Positions 1-11,404 of a DNA stretch of 64,000 bases are shown piece after piece. Under the pieces are notes generated by a model, which was not told the DNA's origin, searched no databases, and saw only the letters and a program-made list of their open reading frames with translations. Position numbers and translations under genes: made by a program. Source of the stretch: Isochrysis galbana (lineage: Eukaryota > Haptophyta > Isochrysidales > Isochrysidaceae); assembly GCA_018136815.1 (NCBI GenBank), contig CM030940.1:80701-144700 (forward strand), in the 5' to 3' direction. How positions within the stretch are numbered: the stretch's first letter is position 1; each line of letters begins with the position of its first letter.

Positions 1-3000
1 CTCACCCCCGCCCTTGTGATGGACGCCGAGTTCCGGCAAAAATTCAAGATCGAGCGCACCTACTTCGCGTCTCTTCCGTTGGGAGCGGCTGCCGTGGGCC
101 CCGCCAGAGGCAGTGCCGCCGGTGGCCTTGTGCGCAGGGGTGGGCTCTCTACCACGGGCGGCATTCCGAATGGCGGCATTCCGACTACTGCCGCAGCAGC
201 CAGTAGGACGAACCGCCGCGTATCCTGGCCCGTTAGAGGCTCGACCGAGCGCGGCTCGTGCGGTTCGTATGACGACGAGTCGAGCAAGCGGCGAGCCGCT
301 GGGGCTCGGAAGAGCAGCGAGGGGGCAGGAGGCTGCGATCGGCACTGCGGCCGGTCCGTCGTTCTGAACATTCAGCCGAACGCCGACGAAGGAAACGGCG
401 GCGAGCACGTGGAGGGCGATCTGCGCGGCGCCACGGGCGCCTTGCCCCCTTTAGTCAAGACCGCGCTCCCCCGCGTCCGCTTATCCTCCGAGTCATTTAT
501 GCGCCCATTCCGCGACGCAGACCCTCCCAACCGACGGCTCAGCCGCTTCCTCAGCCTGCAAGCCGGCGAGCCGGACTCCGTCGGCGACCCGATCCTGGCC
601 ACCATGGACGACTTGTTTGCTCCCCACCCGCCCGCTAATCTGACTCCAGCTTGCCGTCGGAGAACCTCTCCTGGCTATGGGGCCGGCGAAGCCTCGCCAA
701 CAACGAGTCCTAGCCGTTGCACCGCACCCCCATTGGCGACGCGCGCGCGCTCACTCTCGGCGCGATCGGCTGCTGCGGGAATCCTGGGCAGGCGGCTCAC
801 GGAGTCGGGCTATGTCAGCCAGCAAGACAGCGATTCCTCGACGGAGGAGGACCAGGCGCGCGCCCCTCACCAGCGGCATGGCCATCTGTCCCGTGAGGCG
901 CAATCGTCCAGAGACCCACCTTCCGGAGCCGGGCCTTCTTCCTCCTGGCTCTCCGAGTCGGCGGAAGCGCTCCTCGCTCGCGCGCGTCAAATAATGTCCG
1001 TAATGACTAACGCTGCAACCCTCGAGGACGCCATGCGCCCCGTCGTTAATGTGGGCCCAATTGTGGTGGCCAGTTCTCCTCCGCCTTCTCCACCTTCTAC
1101 GGGCGCTACCGCAAGAAGAGACATAGCACCTGGTTCTAGTGGGGCCTCACGCGCTACGACAGCTGATGGCGCAAGTCAGGCGCCGTCCGCACCGCGCCAC
1201 AGCGCGGCGGACGCGATTGCTGCGGAAGTCCCCTTCCGGGCGGCCACGATTCGGGCCTCGGCGCCCTGTCATGCGCCGCCTTTGGCTGAGCACGGCTTAG
1301 TGTGCGAGGTTGCACCGGACGCGGCTGGGCGACTTGCTCCGCCTCCGGGCCGGCGCACCACGGCGGCAAAATCGACCGCGTCTTCTGCGGCGTCTTGTGG
1401 AGCGTCCTTTCCACTGTCGTTTCTTGGCTTTCCTGCCACGAGTCACAATCGGGGCCCTGACACGTCCGCGTGGAACCAACCCGGCAGTAGTCAAGGAGCC
1501 GACACTGAGACACCTCGCAACGCCATGTCGAGCGTGGCCTCGTCAGCCCCCGGGCTCATTGGTGGGATAAGCGCCGGAAGCCTGCGGGGTCAGAGCGCAG
1601 TGTCAGCTGCAAGCGCTAGAGGACAAAGCGCCGTTTCCGCCAGTGTTGGCACCCACGCTCGTCTACCGGCCAAGACGCGCCTCGACTCGTCGGAGATTCA
1701 TGAGCACGGGTGCTTTGTTGATGAGACCAACTTTTTTGTCAAGGTCCCGCGGCACGATACGTCGACGCTCCGTCGAGGATGGGGGGGCTCTGGTCTAGGC
1801 CTTGGCAGTGCCAGAGGCCTCGCAATGAGTCTCTCTGCTACGGCAGACTCGGTGCCGGTATCGACAGGCGGAGGGCGCGGCGGAGGCAACGAAGGTTTCG
1901 GCGATCCGGGTGCGGGCGGCGGTGGCCCCAGCGGCCCCATTGGCGGTGCCGTGGAGGATGCTCGGCGTAGCTCGGCCGTTACACTCGCCGACGTCTCTGC
2001 GCATCTTGGTGGTGCGCGTCGCGTCAACGACGCGCATACGCGCACCTTCCTGATGCGCTATATGCTGCTTCTCCTGCTCTGGGTGACCGTTTATGGCGTG
2101 GCGGATGCCACACACTTCTCAGTGAGCGATTCGTCCCGGCCCACAGGCATTCTGCTATAAGCACATGCACCACACCCGTGCCATCAGCTCCTCCTACAAC
2201 TTACACCAAATCTTCCCGACTGTGCGTCCCCACCCTTACATCGATGCAATGGTAGGTGCGCTGGATGGGTCTCACTCAAATCTGGCCGCTGCCGCTTGTT
2301 CGGTATTGCTTTCTCGTACCCGCCTTACTGGTGCTCCGCACGTGGCTCGTTTCAGCTCGAACGCCGTCCGCCATCGGGAACTCCTTTGCTGCGGGAGCCT
2401 TGCTTGTGCTGCCCGCAATCGCAATGGGCTTCGTCGTAACGCATGTGGGTCTCGACGTGAGAGAGTGCGATGATCCCTACAAGATCGTCGCTTGTGCTGG
2501 AAGGTGCGGTTGCAGACAGGGGTGTAAAAGCGAGGATAAGCGCAGTGACGGGCTATTTACGCCTTTGTAGCCTTGGCATCAGGGCCATCCAAGCCGCGAC
2601 AACCGTCATTCGAGGACACGCTCACCTCGACGCCATGTGCCGCCGCCACCTCAGGTTGCAAGGAGCGAGCGATGCAGATGCTTCTGACGTCCTTGCCCAG
2701 TTGGGATTTGCGCCGCCGCCGCCGTCCGGAGAGTTTACGCAGGTGATGCACCATGTTGAAGTCCGGGCCTACTTTTTATGTCTGTAGCCGGATTGCTTAC
2801 CCGTTGCAGACGACGCCATGCGCCCCCAATATAAGCGATCTGGGCCTACGTACCCCTCAAGGCGCCAAGTGCTCTCGGCGCATCGGTCGTTACACTCGCG
2901 ACTCCTAGTTTTTTGTTACAACATAAAATGATGTCCGGTGGCATTGTAGGGCGACTGTACTATTGTTGGCTCAATCCTCGGCAAATTCAACCCTGAAGAG

Positions 3001-6000
3001 ACAAGGGTCTCCGTTCCGCCGCCTCCGCCGCCGCCTTCTGGGTTCGTACAAGGCGATGCACTCGCCTTCTATTGCGGAGAGGTAATGTACTCCCCGCCTC
3101 CCCTGTATCACAGACCCCGCCCACCGTGCAGCTGTTTGCCCCTTATAAATGGACGTCGCGCAGCTTTTGCTCGTCAAGAGCCGAGGCCCATGCCGCCAAG
3201 GCAATTCGCCATCCCACCCTTTTACTGCACAGGTCGAACTTGGGTCCAACATCACTCTCTGCCAAGGCTTTCCATTCGAGTATATGACTGAGCTTGCCGT
3301 TTGGCACATCTTCTTCCACTATGCCCTGACCCATCTTCCCATATTTTTGTTGGGCGCGGTCTCTGCCGTCGTCAGTGTCGCAGTCGTCGTGTTGACCAGT
3401 AAGGAGGTGCGGGCAGGCAATCCACCTGCCAACTAGCTCCTTACGAGCAACGCCTAGAGATCTTTTCATGCACGCCTCCATTCTGAATACTGCCCGATTG
3501 CCGTGCGATAGGCTGATTCGTTCTGGCACGACCAACTTCATTCTGGAGTCGAACCACAGGTGCGCCATCGCCTGCACGCGGTATCTAAGTCTAGAGATCT
3601 GCCCCACACGGCGGACTCGCCCGCGAAGCCCCGTTCCGTCAACAACCCCTCTAGCGAGTGCGAGCATCTTGCTATGCGCTCATCCATAACGATCCTCATT
3701 GTCGTTTTTCTATGCTCTCATGGCCACGCCTAATGACCACACGTACTACTTGCCCGAGCCCTGCCTCGCATCCCTCTCGTTCAAGCCTTCTATGCTAGGT
3801 AGTGCCCTTCACTAGGTTCCCCGACATACCATCCCTCACCCCATCAGCAACCCGGTCTAGACGATTTCGTCGTCTTCGAGCTCACGCGGATGACCGTCAT
3901 GCTGCTCTTTGCACACATTGTCGGCGCTCTTCATCATTGGTAGCCGCAGCGCCCCAGGGGCTCAGGCCGCACATTTATCCTTTTGGCCGGTCGACAATGC
4001 ATTTTTCTAGAGCCGACGTCGCCCGCGTCGGCGAGGAGGCCCACTTGCGGCAATCGGTCGCACAACGATAGGAGGCACTGACTGCCCATTGGTCATCCTA
4101 CCAATGCGCGAGCATGCTTTCTCACTGCTCCTCCCTCGCATCATATACCCTTTGCAGGTCGCACCGCCGGGAGCTATGGCGCCACCTCTTGCTCGAGGCT
4201 CAGCAACGGGCAGTGATGCGGTGTATCGAGGAGGAGACCGCTTCATGTGATCGCCTTCTCAAGTCTATCTTGCCCCCACATCTCGTCGGTTCGCTCGGCT
4301 CGCTTGAAGCAATCGCTAGAGAGGAAGCCAAGCCCTTAGGCACGCATAGGTCGCCGTCTCACGAGGTGTCCGCTTTACATGCCGAGTCGGGCGCACAAAG
4401 TAGCGAAGAGGCACGTGAAAGGGACGGCCGGCACTTCGCTCTATCTGAACCGAGGATCCGACCTCCACGACCATCGCAATTAGCAGAAACGTTCCATGAT
4501 TGCTCCTTCTTGTTCGCCAAGATTGGTGGGCTCTCGCAGCTTATCAACGACTCCGATGTGGAGCCCTCTGAGGCGAGCAATGAAGCATAATGCGTAGATG
4601 CCGGCGAGAAATACGAGGCGCTCAAGCCCTTCTGGCCTTTTCCAGGGGCCGCGTCCTACTTGCGCAACACCATGCGCGCGTGTAGCGAGAGATGACACAC
4701 GATTGCCACCTTCCGACTTCAGGTCATTGGCTTTCTTCAAGGCATGTTCGACCGTTTTGACCGCCTGGCGGACGTATTTCAACTTCAAAAGGTTCGAGGT
4801 CGTCCTACATGCCATCTGCTCTTGCCAGCCAGGGCCTTTGTGGGTGTCATGCTTCAGTACATAATGGGAGGGATGGTGTGCAGTCAAGTCTTTCCCGTGT
4901 ATGATCGCTGCCATAACAACCAACTCACGTGCAGGTGCGCAAGACTGCTAACGAGTATTACCTGGTCGCCGCCGGTCTGCCCGACCCCGATCTCCTACCG
5001 CTTGCACATGATCGTGCTGCCGCTATCGCCGGCTTCGGCTTCGCGATGATCAACATCATGTCCGTTATTAACCTTCAATTGAGGGATGCGAGGCAGCCAG
5101 GACTCGCTCAAGCTTTGCGGGGGGCTCAGTTCACAGTGCAGGTCACGCGGCTTGAGTGCGACAGGCATTTGCGCCTCATGGTCTCGTCAGCACGGGATCT
5201 GGCGGCTTCTAATCCGACCCCGTATACCACTGCCTGTCTTTCCTCGCCATCTTGCACCAGCTTGGATTGAGTGGGGCCATCAGTTTGATCGCCTACCCCT
5301 GAAGTCGCGCGCTCCTCAAAAAGTGCACTTCATTCTCTTTCCGATAGGTGGGCATCGACTCGGGGTCTGCCATCGCTGGCGTTATCGGCCATAAGACGTA
5401 CCAATATGATTTATGTGGTGATGCCGTCAATACTGCTGCACGTATGTGTGCGTACTCGGAACCGGGTCGTGTGCATGTTTCCCAGGTGAGCGTCCGGCTC
5501 TTGCGCGTGCTTTCGGTGAGGAAGTTTTTTGAGGTGAAGCAGGGGGCGGGGGTCTCAGCGGTGAGAGAAGGCTTTCCTCCTCGACAACGAACAACATGTC
5601 GCGCGGGACCTCGCATGTTTAAAGTTTGTAAGCATGACGGGGATTCTTCGCTCACATCACGCTTGTGCCCTGCCTTATGTCGCTCAGTCAACGTATAACC
5701 TCCTCAAGGACCGCTTCGGCGCCAAGTCGTGCGGGCTCCGCATCATCAAGGGTAAGGGAGAGATGCACACATATTTCCTCGAGAACGCACCGCCAAGAGA
5801 AGGAGAAGTGGCGTGGCCTTCAAGTCTCGCTACTAGTCTCGACTGTGAGCCTGCGCTCGATTCATCGATCGACGTGGGTGCATCTCCTCGACAGGAGTCT
5901 TCTAACCAATCCCAATTAAGCGCGTCGTTCATGCCCCGCGCAACTTCACCCTCCACGACCGCTCTCTGGTTGGAGCGCGCCTCGCGCATTGTGAGCCCTC

Positions 6001-6203
6001 AAGGCGAGCGTGTTCCTCGTTATTTGGCCGCACCAACCATGTCCTTTGCCTCCACTACTCCGCCGCCCGTCGCGACGTCGCAGAGTAAGGCTGGCAGCCA
6101 GAGCGAACGCAATGGGCCTCTTGGACAAGGAGGTGTGGCTTGTCCAAAAAATGCTGGCAACGGCATACTGAGCACGGAGTCGAGGCTATCCCCTAGGATG
6201 TAA
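1..6203 (+). CDS. Membrane adenylyl cyclase, 3' part (linker, second TM block, C2-like catalytic domain)
   Basis: Class III nucleotidyl cyclase making cAMP at a membrane. The frame is open at the left edge, so the 5' end lies outside the window. Exons I can place: 1-2121 (long low-complexity linker ending in a TM segment near 2050-2100), 2256 to about 2510 (hydrophobic helices), about 3270-3390 and 3860-3930 (more TM segments), 4159 to about 4560 (signalling helix with ILPPHLVGSL, then FLFAKIGGLSQL), 4723-4791, 4935 to about 5100 (KTANEYYLVAAG), 5349-5486 (VGIDSGSAIAGVIG, YDLCGDAVNTAARM) and about 5691-6203. Junctions 2121/2256 and 4791/4935 keep frame. The transition-state Asn and Arg (VNTAARM) and the adenine-selecting Lys and Asp are present, but the two metal Asp positions are Lys and Glu, as expected of a C2 half. 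I infer a TM-C1-TM-C2 protein with C1 upstream of the window. Several middle exon borders are uncertain. Confidence 0.82.
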
Positions 6204-6489
6204 TCAAAGTTGTTCCACAGGTACCTGCACAGGTACAGGTACCTGTGAACTATGCCGGGTCCCCTAGGAATTTGTGGTAGGTGCCATAACTGCAGTGGAG
6301 TGAAGGTTTACAATTTTACACTATTACAAATAGACCTAACCTGAAATAGAGTCGCAAGGTCGCGTTCCGTCGAAAGACGAGTCTGTCCCGTATTCGACGG
6401 AATGTGACTTCATGGCGGAGGGCACCCTCCCTCCCCCTCTCCCGGCTCCCGGCCCCGGCCCCCTCTTATGTCTTATGGAGGCACCGAAG

Positions 6490-7465
6490 TAAAAACAGCG
6501 CCACGATATAATCCAACGGCCAACAGCCTGAGGGGGAATCAGGGTCACACAAGGGAGCGGTTCCTTGCACCAGCGATACCTAAACACGCGACTTAACCTA
6601 AGAACGCTAGGAGAACGCAAGGAGGTAATAAGCCAGGCGAGGGGCAAAGCAGGCGACAAGGGAGGCGACAAAGGAGGAGAGGGCAAAGAAGGCGAATGTA
6701 GGATGCTGCGACGGTGACTAGCCTACAAAGAGGGGACATAGAAACGCAGACAATTTTTAAAACGAAAAGGTCGATCGCGGATGCGATAGGAGCGCAGCTC
6801 AGCGGGCAGGTGAGAGGTGAGGCTGGGGCATGGCCTTGGCCCCTCTTGTCTCTCCATCGCTGGCTCTCGAGCCCCTGCCGATCGACTGGGGGGTCCTGAT
6901 CAGGGGGGCCCATGGGGAGGAGGGGTTGGTCAGAGGGATCGGCTGGCCACGGACAGGCGAAGGCGGTCGATTCAAGCGTGCCTGTGGGGAGCAGAGGGAT
7001 GGGTCAGCAAGGCAATGTGCTCCTGAGGAAGGGTTGGTCAGAGGGATTGGCTGGCCACGACAGGCCAGGCGGGCGATTCAGGCGTGCCTGTGGTGAGCTG
7101 AATGATGGGCCAGCAAGGCAATGTGTTCCTCGCAAGCCTGTCGCATCCGCGATCGACCTTTTTGTTTTAGAAGTTGTCTGCGTTTCTATGTCCCCTCCTT
7201 GCAGGCTAGTCACTAGTCACCGTCGCAGGATCCTACATTCGTCCATTCGCCCTTGTTGCCCTCGCCTCCTTTGTCGCCTCCCTTGCCGCCTGCTTGCCCC
7301 TCACTCACCTGGCTTACCTCCTTGTGTGCTCCTCGCGTTTTAGGCTAAGTCGCGCGATCAGGTATCGCCGGTGCAAGGAACCGCCCCCATGTGTGACCCT
7401 GATTCCCCCTCAGGTGTTGGCCGTTGAATTATATCGTGGCGCTATTTTACTTCGGTCTTCATCAA
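6490..7465. repeat. Large imperfect inverted repeat with ~330-bp arms
   Basis: The sequence 6490-6800 is matched as an imperfect reverse complement at 7135-7465. For example, the arm with GTGACCCTGATTCCCCCTCA at 7404 has its complement near 6530, and the inner ends read CGATCGCGGATGCGA and its complement. The spacer holds two direct repeats of about 105 bp (6924-7028 and 7029-7130), and a third relative lies at 21985-22080. It could be two inverted solo LTR-like ends or a foldback element. No ORF in it is convincing. Confidence 0.7.
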
Positions 7466-7512
7466 ATCGCTTAAGGGTTTTCGAAAGATTCCCTCCTTAT
7501 TCTTGTGCGTAA

Positions 7513-8085
7513 CTGTCGCCCCGTCGGATCGTCCGTCGCCGCGACCTGTGCCCGTCCGAAGTGGAATATGTTCCGCACTTCGAAGGGAACGCGGATCTCG
7601 TTCAAGATCTCGGGTGGGACCTCGTCATAGCCCACCCTCCGTGCACCTACCTCTCTAACGCCGGCTTGAGGTGGATTCACTCCAACCCCGAGCGCCTCGC
7701 CAACACCGCCGCCGCCGCCGCTCAGTTTCGCCGCCGCCTGGAGGCTAAAGCGCCATTCCTGGCAGTCGAGAACCCCAAGATGCACTACTACGCTAAGGCG
7801 TTGTTGGACGGTATCGAAACTACGCAATACGTCCACCTGTGGCAGCACGGCACCGGACACACGAAAGCTACAGGACTATATCTCTCCGCGAGCCTCCCTC
7901 CGCTCCAACCAACGTGCATTGTTCCGGGCCGAGAGGCCGTGATGGCTAACCTGCCCATGACCCCTCATCGCGGCGCTCTCCGGAGCCGCACCTACGTGGG
8001 CATCGCGGGGGCGATGGCATCTCAGTGGATGCCGGTGGTCTTGGACCACTGCCGTTCGGCATCTCACCGACACCACGACTCTGCC
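7513..8085 (+). pseudogene. Truncated phage-type DNA (cytosine-5-like) methyltransferase sequence
   Basis: The reading frame opens after a stop at 7510-7512 and carries WDLVIAHPPCTYLSNAG (the PPC motif IV region of cytosine-5 methyltransferases), FLAVENPKMHYYA (the ENP segment), HGTGHTKATGLYL, and a closing RSRTYVGIAGAMASQW. This order is typical of small DNA methyltransferase-like proteins in phages and bacteria. The N-terminal SAM-binding motif I region expected before LCPSE is missing, and no ATG suits the start, so I call it a relic. After about 8085 the frame runs into low-complexity sequence and then a Gag-like start at 8243. It may have been carried by a retroelement, but adjacency alone does not prove that. 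Confidence 0.6.
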
Positions 8086-8242
8086 TCCGCCCTTCTAGCG
8101 CGAGCTCGCGAAGCGCAGGCCTCGCAATCGCAACCTAGTCGCTCTCGTGCGATGCCAGGGCAGCACCCGAGCAACGCCGCCTCTCCTACGGCGATCGCCG
8201 CGATAGATACAGCTTGGATGCCGTATCCATCCCGATCCGCCC

Positions 8243-8410
8243 AGCCATGTCCGCTCCGTCGTCGCGCTCGCCCTCGCCCAAGCCCGTCCTCCCGCCTTCC
8301 TCTGCTGAGGAGGTGGTCCAGCCCGTCATTCCATCACTCCCGGCCTCCTTCGCCGCGCCTTCCGCCGATCGCCTCCCTTCCGAATCATCGCATATCGAGC
8401 CCATGGTCAT
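8243..8410 (+). mobile_element. Gag-like N-terminal fragment of a retroelement
   Basis: An ATG opens a Ser/Pro-rich peptide starting MSAPSSRSPSPKPVLPP, closely similar to the peptide from 28452 (MSLSPPSSPSLKPACPP), which is followed by a Ty3/gypsy reverse-transcriptase remnant. That shared context is the only reason to call it Gag-like. It has no zinc knuckle and is cut off by another repeat at about 8424. Confidence 0.4.
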
Positions 8411-8423
8411 GCTCGATCCGTCA

Positions 8424-8535
8424 AAGCCATCAGGCATTCCAGGAGAGTGGGCGGTTCCTCCCCCATGGCGGGGGAGGAGTGGAGAGGGGGGGGAGGGCTC
8501 GTGCCCCGCCATGGGTGCACCAAGTGTAAACTTAA
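8424..8535. repeat. Dispersed repeat shared with 22083-22197
   Basis: Both copies share GCCATCAGGCAT, a GGGGAGGAGTGGAGAG core, and an end reading CATGGG(T/C)G(C/A)ACCAAGT(G/A)TAAACTTA. They are in the same orientation. In the 22-kb copy it follows a relative of the 105-bp repeats of the 6.9-kb element, so these pieces belong to one larger repeat family. Confidence 0.75.
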
Positions 8536-8669
8536 TTGAGATGGCTTGATGGAGAGGGGAAGTGTGGCGCGTGTGGGGGCGTGTGGGCTAGCTGGTAGGC
8601 TTTTGGCCAGACTCGGTCTTTGGGTGGTGGCACGGGCCGAGGCTCGCGTGCACCTGTGCGGCGTGGTTG

Positions 8670-8790
8670 CATGCGTGCGGCCGCTTCGGCGGCGCATCGT
8701 TTGTCATGGCCTGATCGTTCGTCGCGGCGGGGCGGGCAGCAGAGGAGGAGGGGAGAGGCGCGCGCTCCGCATGGCCCTATGTTTTCAACG
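8670..8790. repeat. Dispersed non-coding repeat shared with 18785-18905
   Basis: The two stretches share GGCCGCTTCGGCG, a CTGATCG segment, and the GGAGAGGCGCGCGCTCC / GGAGCGGCGCGCGCTCC block in the same order and orientation. One lies after the Gag-like fragment, the other after the copia remnant. I see no coding sequence in either. Confidence 0.55.
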
Positions 8791-9098
8791 CTTTAACGAT
8801 AGTTGAGCATTGTTGATGCTGATGTACATTGTGTACATTGATGCGATATGGTGTGCGCTTTCGTTTCACGGAAAATAAATGAAGATTGAAGTGAGCGTTT
8901 GACTGAACTACTAGTAGCGTGAAGGTGAAGGCGCCTTGCTTCTCTTGATCTTGATGCCCGCATGTTAGCGATGTTGGCGCCGCTTCGGACATGTAAGGCC
9001 TTCACGAGCCAAATATACCACACGCACCACACAATCGAGACGCCCGCCAATTGATGGGGCTTCTGCAACGGTGCTCCTTTACATAATTTCAGCCACAT

Positions 9099-10670
9099 TC
9101 ACCTAGCCTCCACCGTTGCGAACCATGCCGACGCCTCGGCCAGCTGTGGGTGTGCTCCGCTCAGTTGCCGCACTGCGTCGCTCACGGTTTGGCGCTGAGC
9201 AGCTGCGGCTGCGCTCACGGCTTCGCGCATCCGCGTCAAGGAGAGTAGCCGCATCATCTCACGCGCGAAGTCCTCCGAGCATGGCAGCGTGACTAGCGCA
9301 ACAAGCCGCAGCGCTACGTGGCGGATGAGGGAGCGGTCGGTCGCATTGCCCACAAATGCGTGTAGCGCCTCCATTGCAGGCGCCACGCACCCGCGCACGA
9401 GGAGCTCGAGAGTGCAGTCGAGCAGTTTGCGTTTGAGCGTCGCACCGGCGAGGGAGTCCTCAGACTCTGCAGCCTCGAGTGGCAGGCAAGCAGCGAGCAC
9501 GGCGCATGCCTGACGCGTAAGTGCCGGATGTTGCCCTGCGCATTCCATAAGCACGGCGAGGTGGAGTGTCGCCACGTCAACGTCTAGCGAGGCGCCGCCA
9601 CCGACGTGCATCGACGTGAGGCCTGCGTGAGCCCACAACACAAGCCCTACTCCGGCTGCTGCGTCGGCAGCCGTGTGGAAGAGAAGCGGCGCGTAGGCGA
9701 GGAGGTCGCCCAGCGGTGCGTGCATGCAAACAATAGACGCCTCTGCGATAGCCTTGCGCGATAGCTCCCAAGCGCCGTCCGATTTTCCCGTCTGCCGTTG
9801 GCCCGACGAGACCATCGCCAAGATGTTAAGTAGCGCGTCGCGCGTTTCCCCCTGTGGAACATCGGGCTTCCGCGCGCCGCGTGCGCGCGCCCCAAAGAAG
9901 GGGCCAAGGAGCGGCCGGAGTAGCGATGGTGAGCGTAGGACGCTGACGGCCGTCTCCAGCTCATCATCATCGCACCGACTGACGAGCGTATGCAGCGAGG
10001 CGACGTCGGCGGGCGAGAGAGAATCGCTTTTAAGGATCGAAAGGCAACATGCCATGAACGGCGAGTGTGCGGGCACGCCGCTCGCGAGCAGCTCCCACCG
10101 GTGCACGTCGAGCCCGCGCGCCGTGGCGGCCGCTGCCAGTTCAGCACGAGCATGTTGCAGCATCGCGAGGAGCTCGGGGCTCACGGCTGAGTCGCCGTCG
10201 GAGCGTAACGCGGCAGAAACCAGCCCGCCGAGCACCACCGCCGCGTGTGCCGCGCTCGCCTCGTCCGCCGTGCCGAGCGCAAGCAACCTCTCCCCAGCCC
10301 CTCTGCCTCCTGCCAGCCGCTCAGCAACCGCTTCACCTACCACCCTCTCTACAAGTGCAGACGCGCCTTCTCCAAGCGCGGCGGCGGCAGCGGCATCTCC
10401 CGCTGAGGCCAGACTGCTCAAACCTAGCCGCACTAGCCTTGAGTGCGGCTGAGAGCCGTGGAGAGAGAAGAAAAGTGAGCGCCAGACCTCTCTGCGCAGA
10501 AGCGCCGTGGGCAGCTGGGGCTCCTGCTCACTCTCGTGCAACGCATGCTCGATAGATTCAAGCCGCTCAGTCACAAGACTCGCTAACGACGACTCACACG
10601 CCCCAAGCACCCCCTCCAAGCCCTCGCCAGCCTCGAGCAGCCACGAGGCGAGCAGCGGCGCCGACGCCAT
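9099..10670 (-). CDS. NELFCD: Negative elongation factor C/D (NELF-C/D, TH1 family)
   Basis: Subunit of the NELF complex, which holds RNA polymerase II at promoter-proximal pauses in the nucleus. A single ATG-initiated frame of 523 residues, mostly Ala/Leu-rich helices as in the TH1 family. The C-terminal half carries family-like blocks: LHLAVLMECAGQHPAL, LKRKLLDCTLELLVRGCVAPAMEAL and TDRSLIRHVALRLVAL followed by CSEDFAREMM, in the order seen in animal NELF-C/D. Length is close to the usual family size and no intron is needed. Neighbouring genes are unrelated. The call rests on motif memory; a generic HEAT-like helical protein is the alternative. Confidence 0.75.
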   Translation of the reverse strand: MASAPLLASWLLEAGEGLEGVLGACESSLASLVTERLESIEHALHESEQEPQLPTALLRREVWRSLFFSLHGSQPHSRLVRLGLSSLASAGDAAAAAALGEGASALVERVVGEAVAERLAGGRGAGERLLALGTADEASAAHAAVVLGGLVSAALRSDGDSAVSPELLAMLQHARAELAAAATARGLDVHRWELLASGVPAHSPFMACCLSILKSDSLSPADVASLHTLVSRCDDDELETAVSVLRSPSLLRPLLGPFFGARARGARKPDVPQGETRDALLNILAMVSSGQRQTGKSDGAWELSRKAIAEASIVCMHAPLGDLLAYAPLLFHTAADAAAGVGLVLWAHAGLTSMHVGGGASLDVDVATLHLAVLMECAGQHPALTRQACAVLAACLPLEAAESEDSLAGATLKRKLLDCTLELLVRGCVAPAMEALHAFVGNATDRSLIRHVALRLVALVTLPCSEDFAREMMRLLSLTRMREAVSAAAAAQRQTVSDAVRQLSGAHPQLAEASAWFATVEAR

Positions 10671-11404
10671 CGACGCCGCGCCCTTTACTTCCTAACTAGC
10701 TTCGTCGAAGTGCGTAGTGCGGAAGGGGCGCGGAGCGCAAGTTCGCGCCGTGCGCCATCCCCGGCGACGGGCGGGGAGCCACCCAAAACCGTCTGAATAC
10801 TCATATGAGTGGTATATTCTCAAACATGGCGTGTGCATGCGCCGAGCCCCTCCTATCCCGCTAGCTATCACTTCAATCTAGACGAACGGGTGCCTTATGG
10901 CGCCGATGTAGATAGTGAGAGCAGACTGGTTGTTGATGCCACGACGCAGGAGGTGCTTTCACCACCGTCAAAAATAGCGCCTGCCCATAGACCACCCAAG
11001 AATCGACCAACGGATCTACTATTAGCAGTTCAAGGTGCAGCGCTCCGGCGACTCTACGACCAGCATACTTGAGCGGAGGATCCTGCGCGCGCCGCAAGTC
11101 GCCATCGATGGTTGCAAGAGCTTTAACCCCGTCGGTCGCGGCGCGCCGATTCCACATGCTCAAGGTTCACTCTCCACGGCAACGATTGAGGCAACGGTAC
11201 AAGCGAGGGGGAGACTATCGTTGTGCTCACGCCACACATCTTCAGTCCGATGGCATTTGAGCGGCCAAGGTGGAGATCGAGTAGATTTAAGAGGCAAAAG
11301 GATGAGCTCACGCGCTGCGTGGGAGGAAGGTCGTTCGCAGAGGTGCGCCGAGACGCTTCCAACGAGGGAGGGCGGCCCGCTCTGTCCAAAAAACAGCCGT
11401 CTCA
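10671..11404. other. Intergenic region, no gene recognised
   Basis: Between the NELF-C/D start and the 3' end of the next minus-strand gene. It should contain the NELF-C/D promoter. Short frames here (for example 10809-11072 +) have no recognisable motif and look like chance. Confidence 0.5.

Noticed and set aside
9724..10452. 242-residue + strand frame
   Set aside because: Antisense shadow of NELF-C/D.
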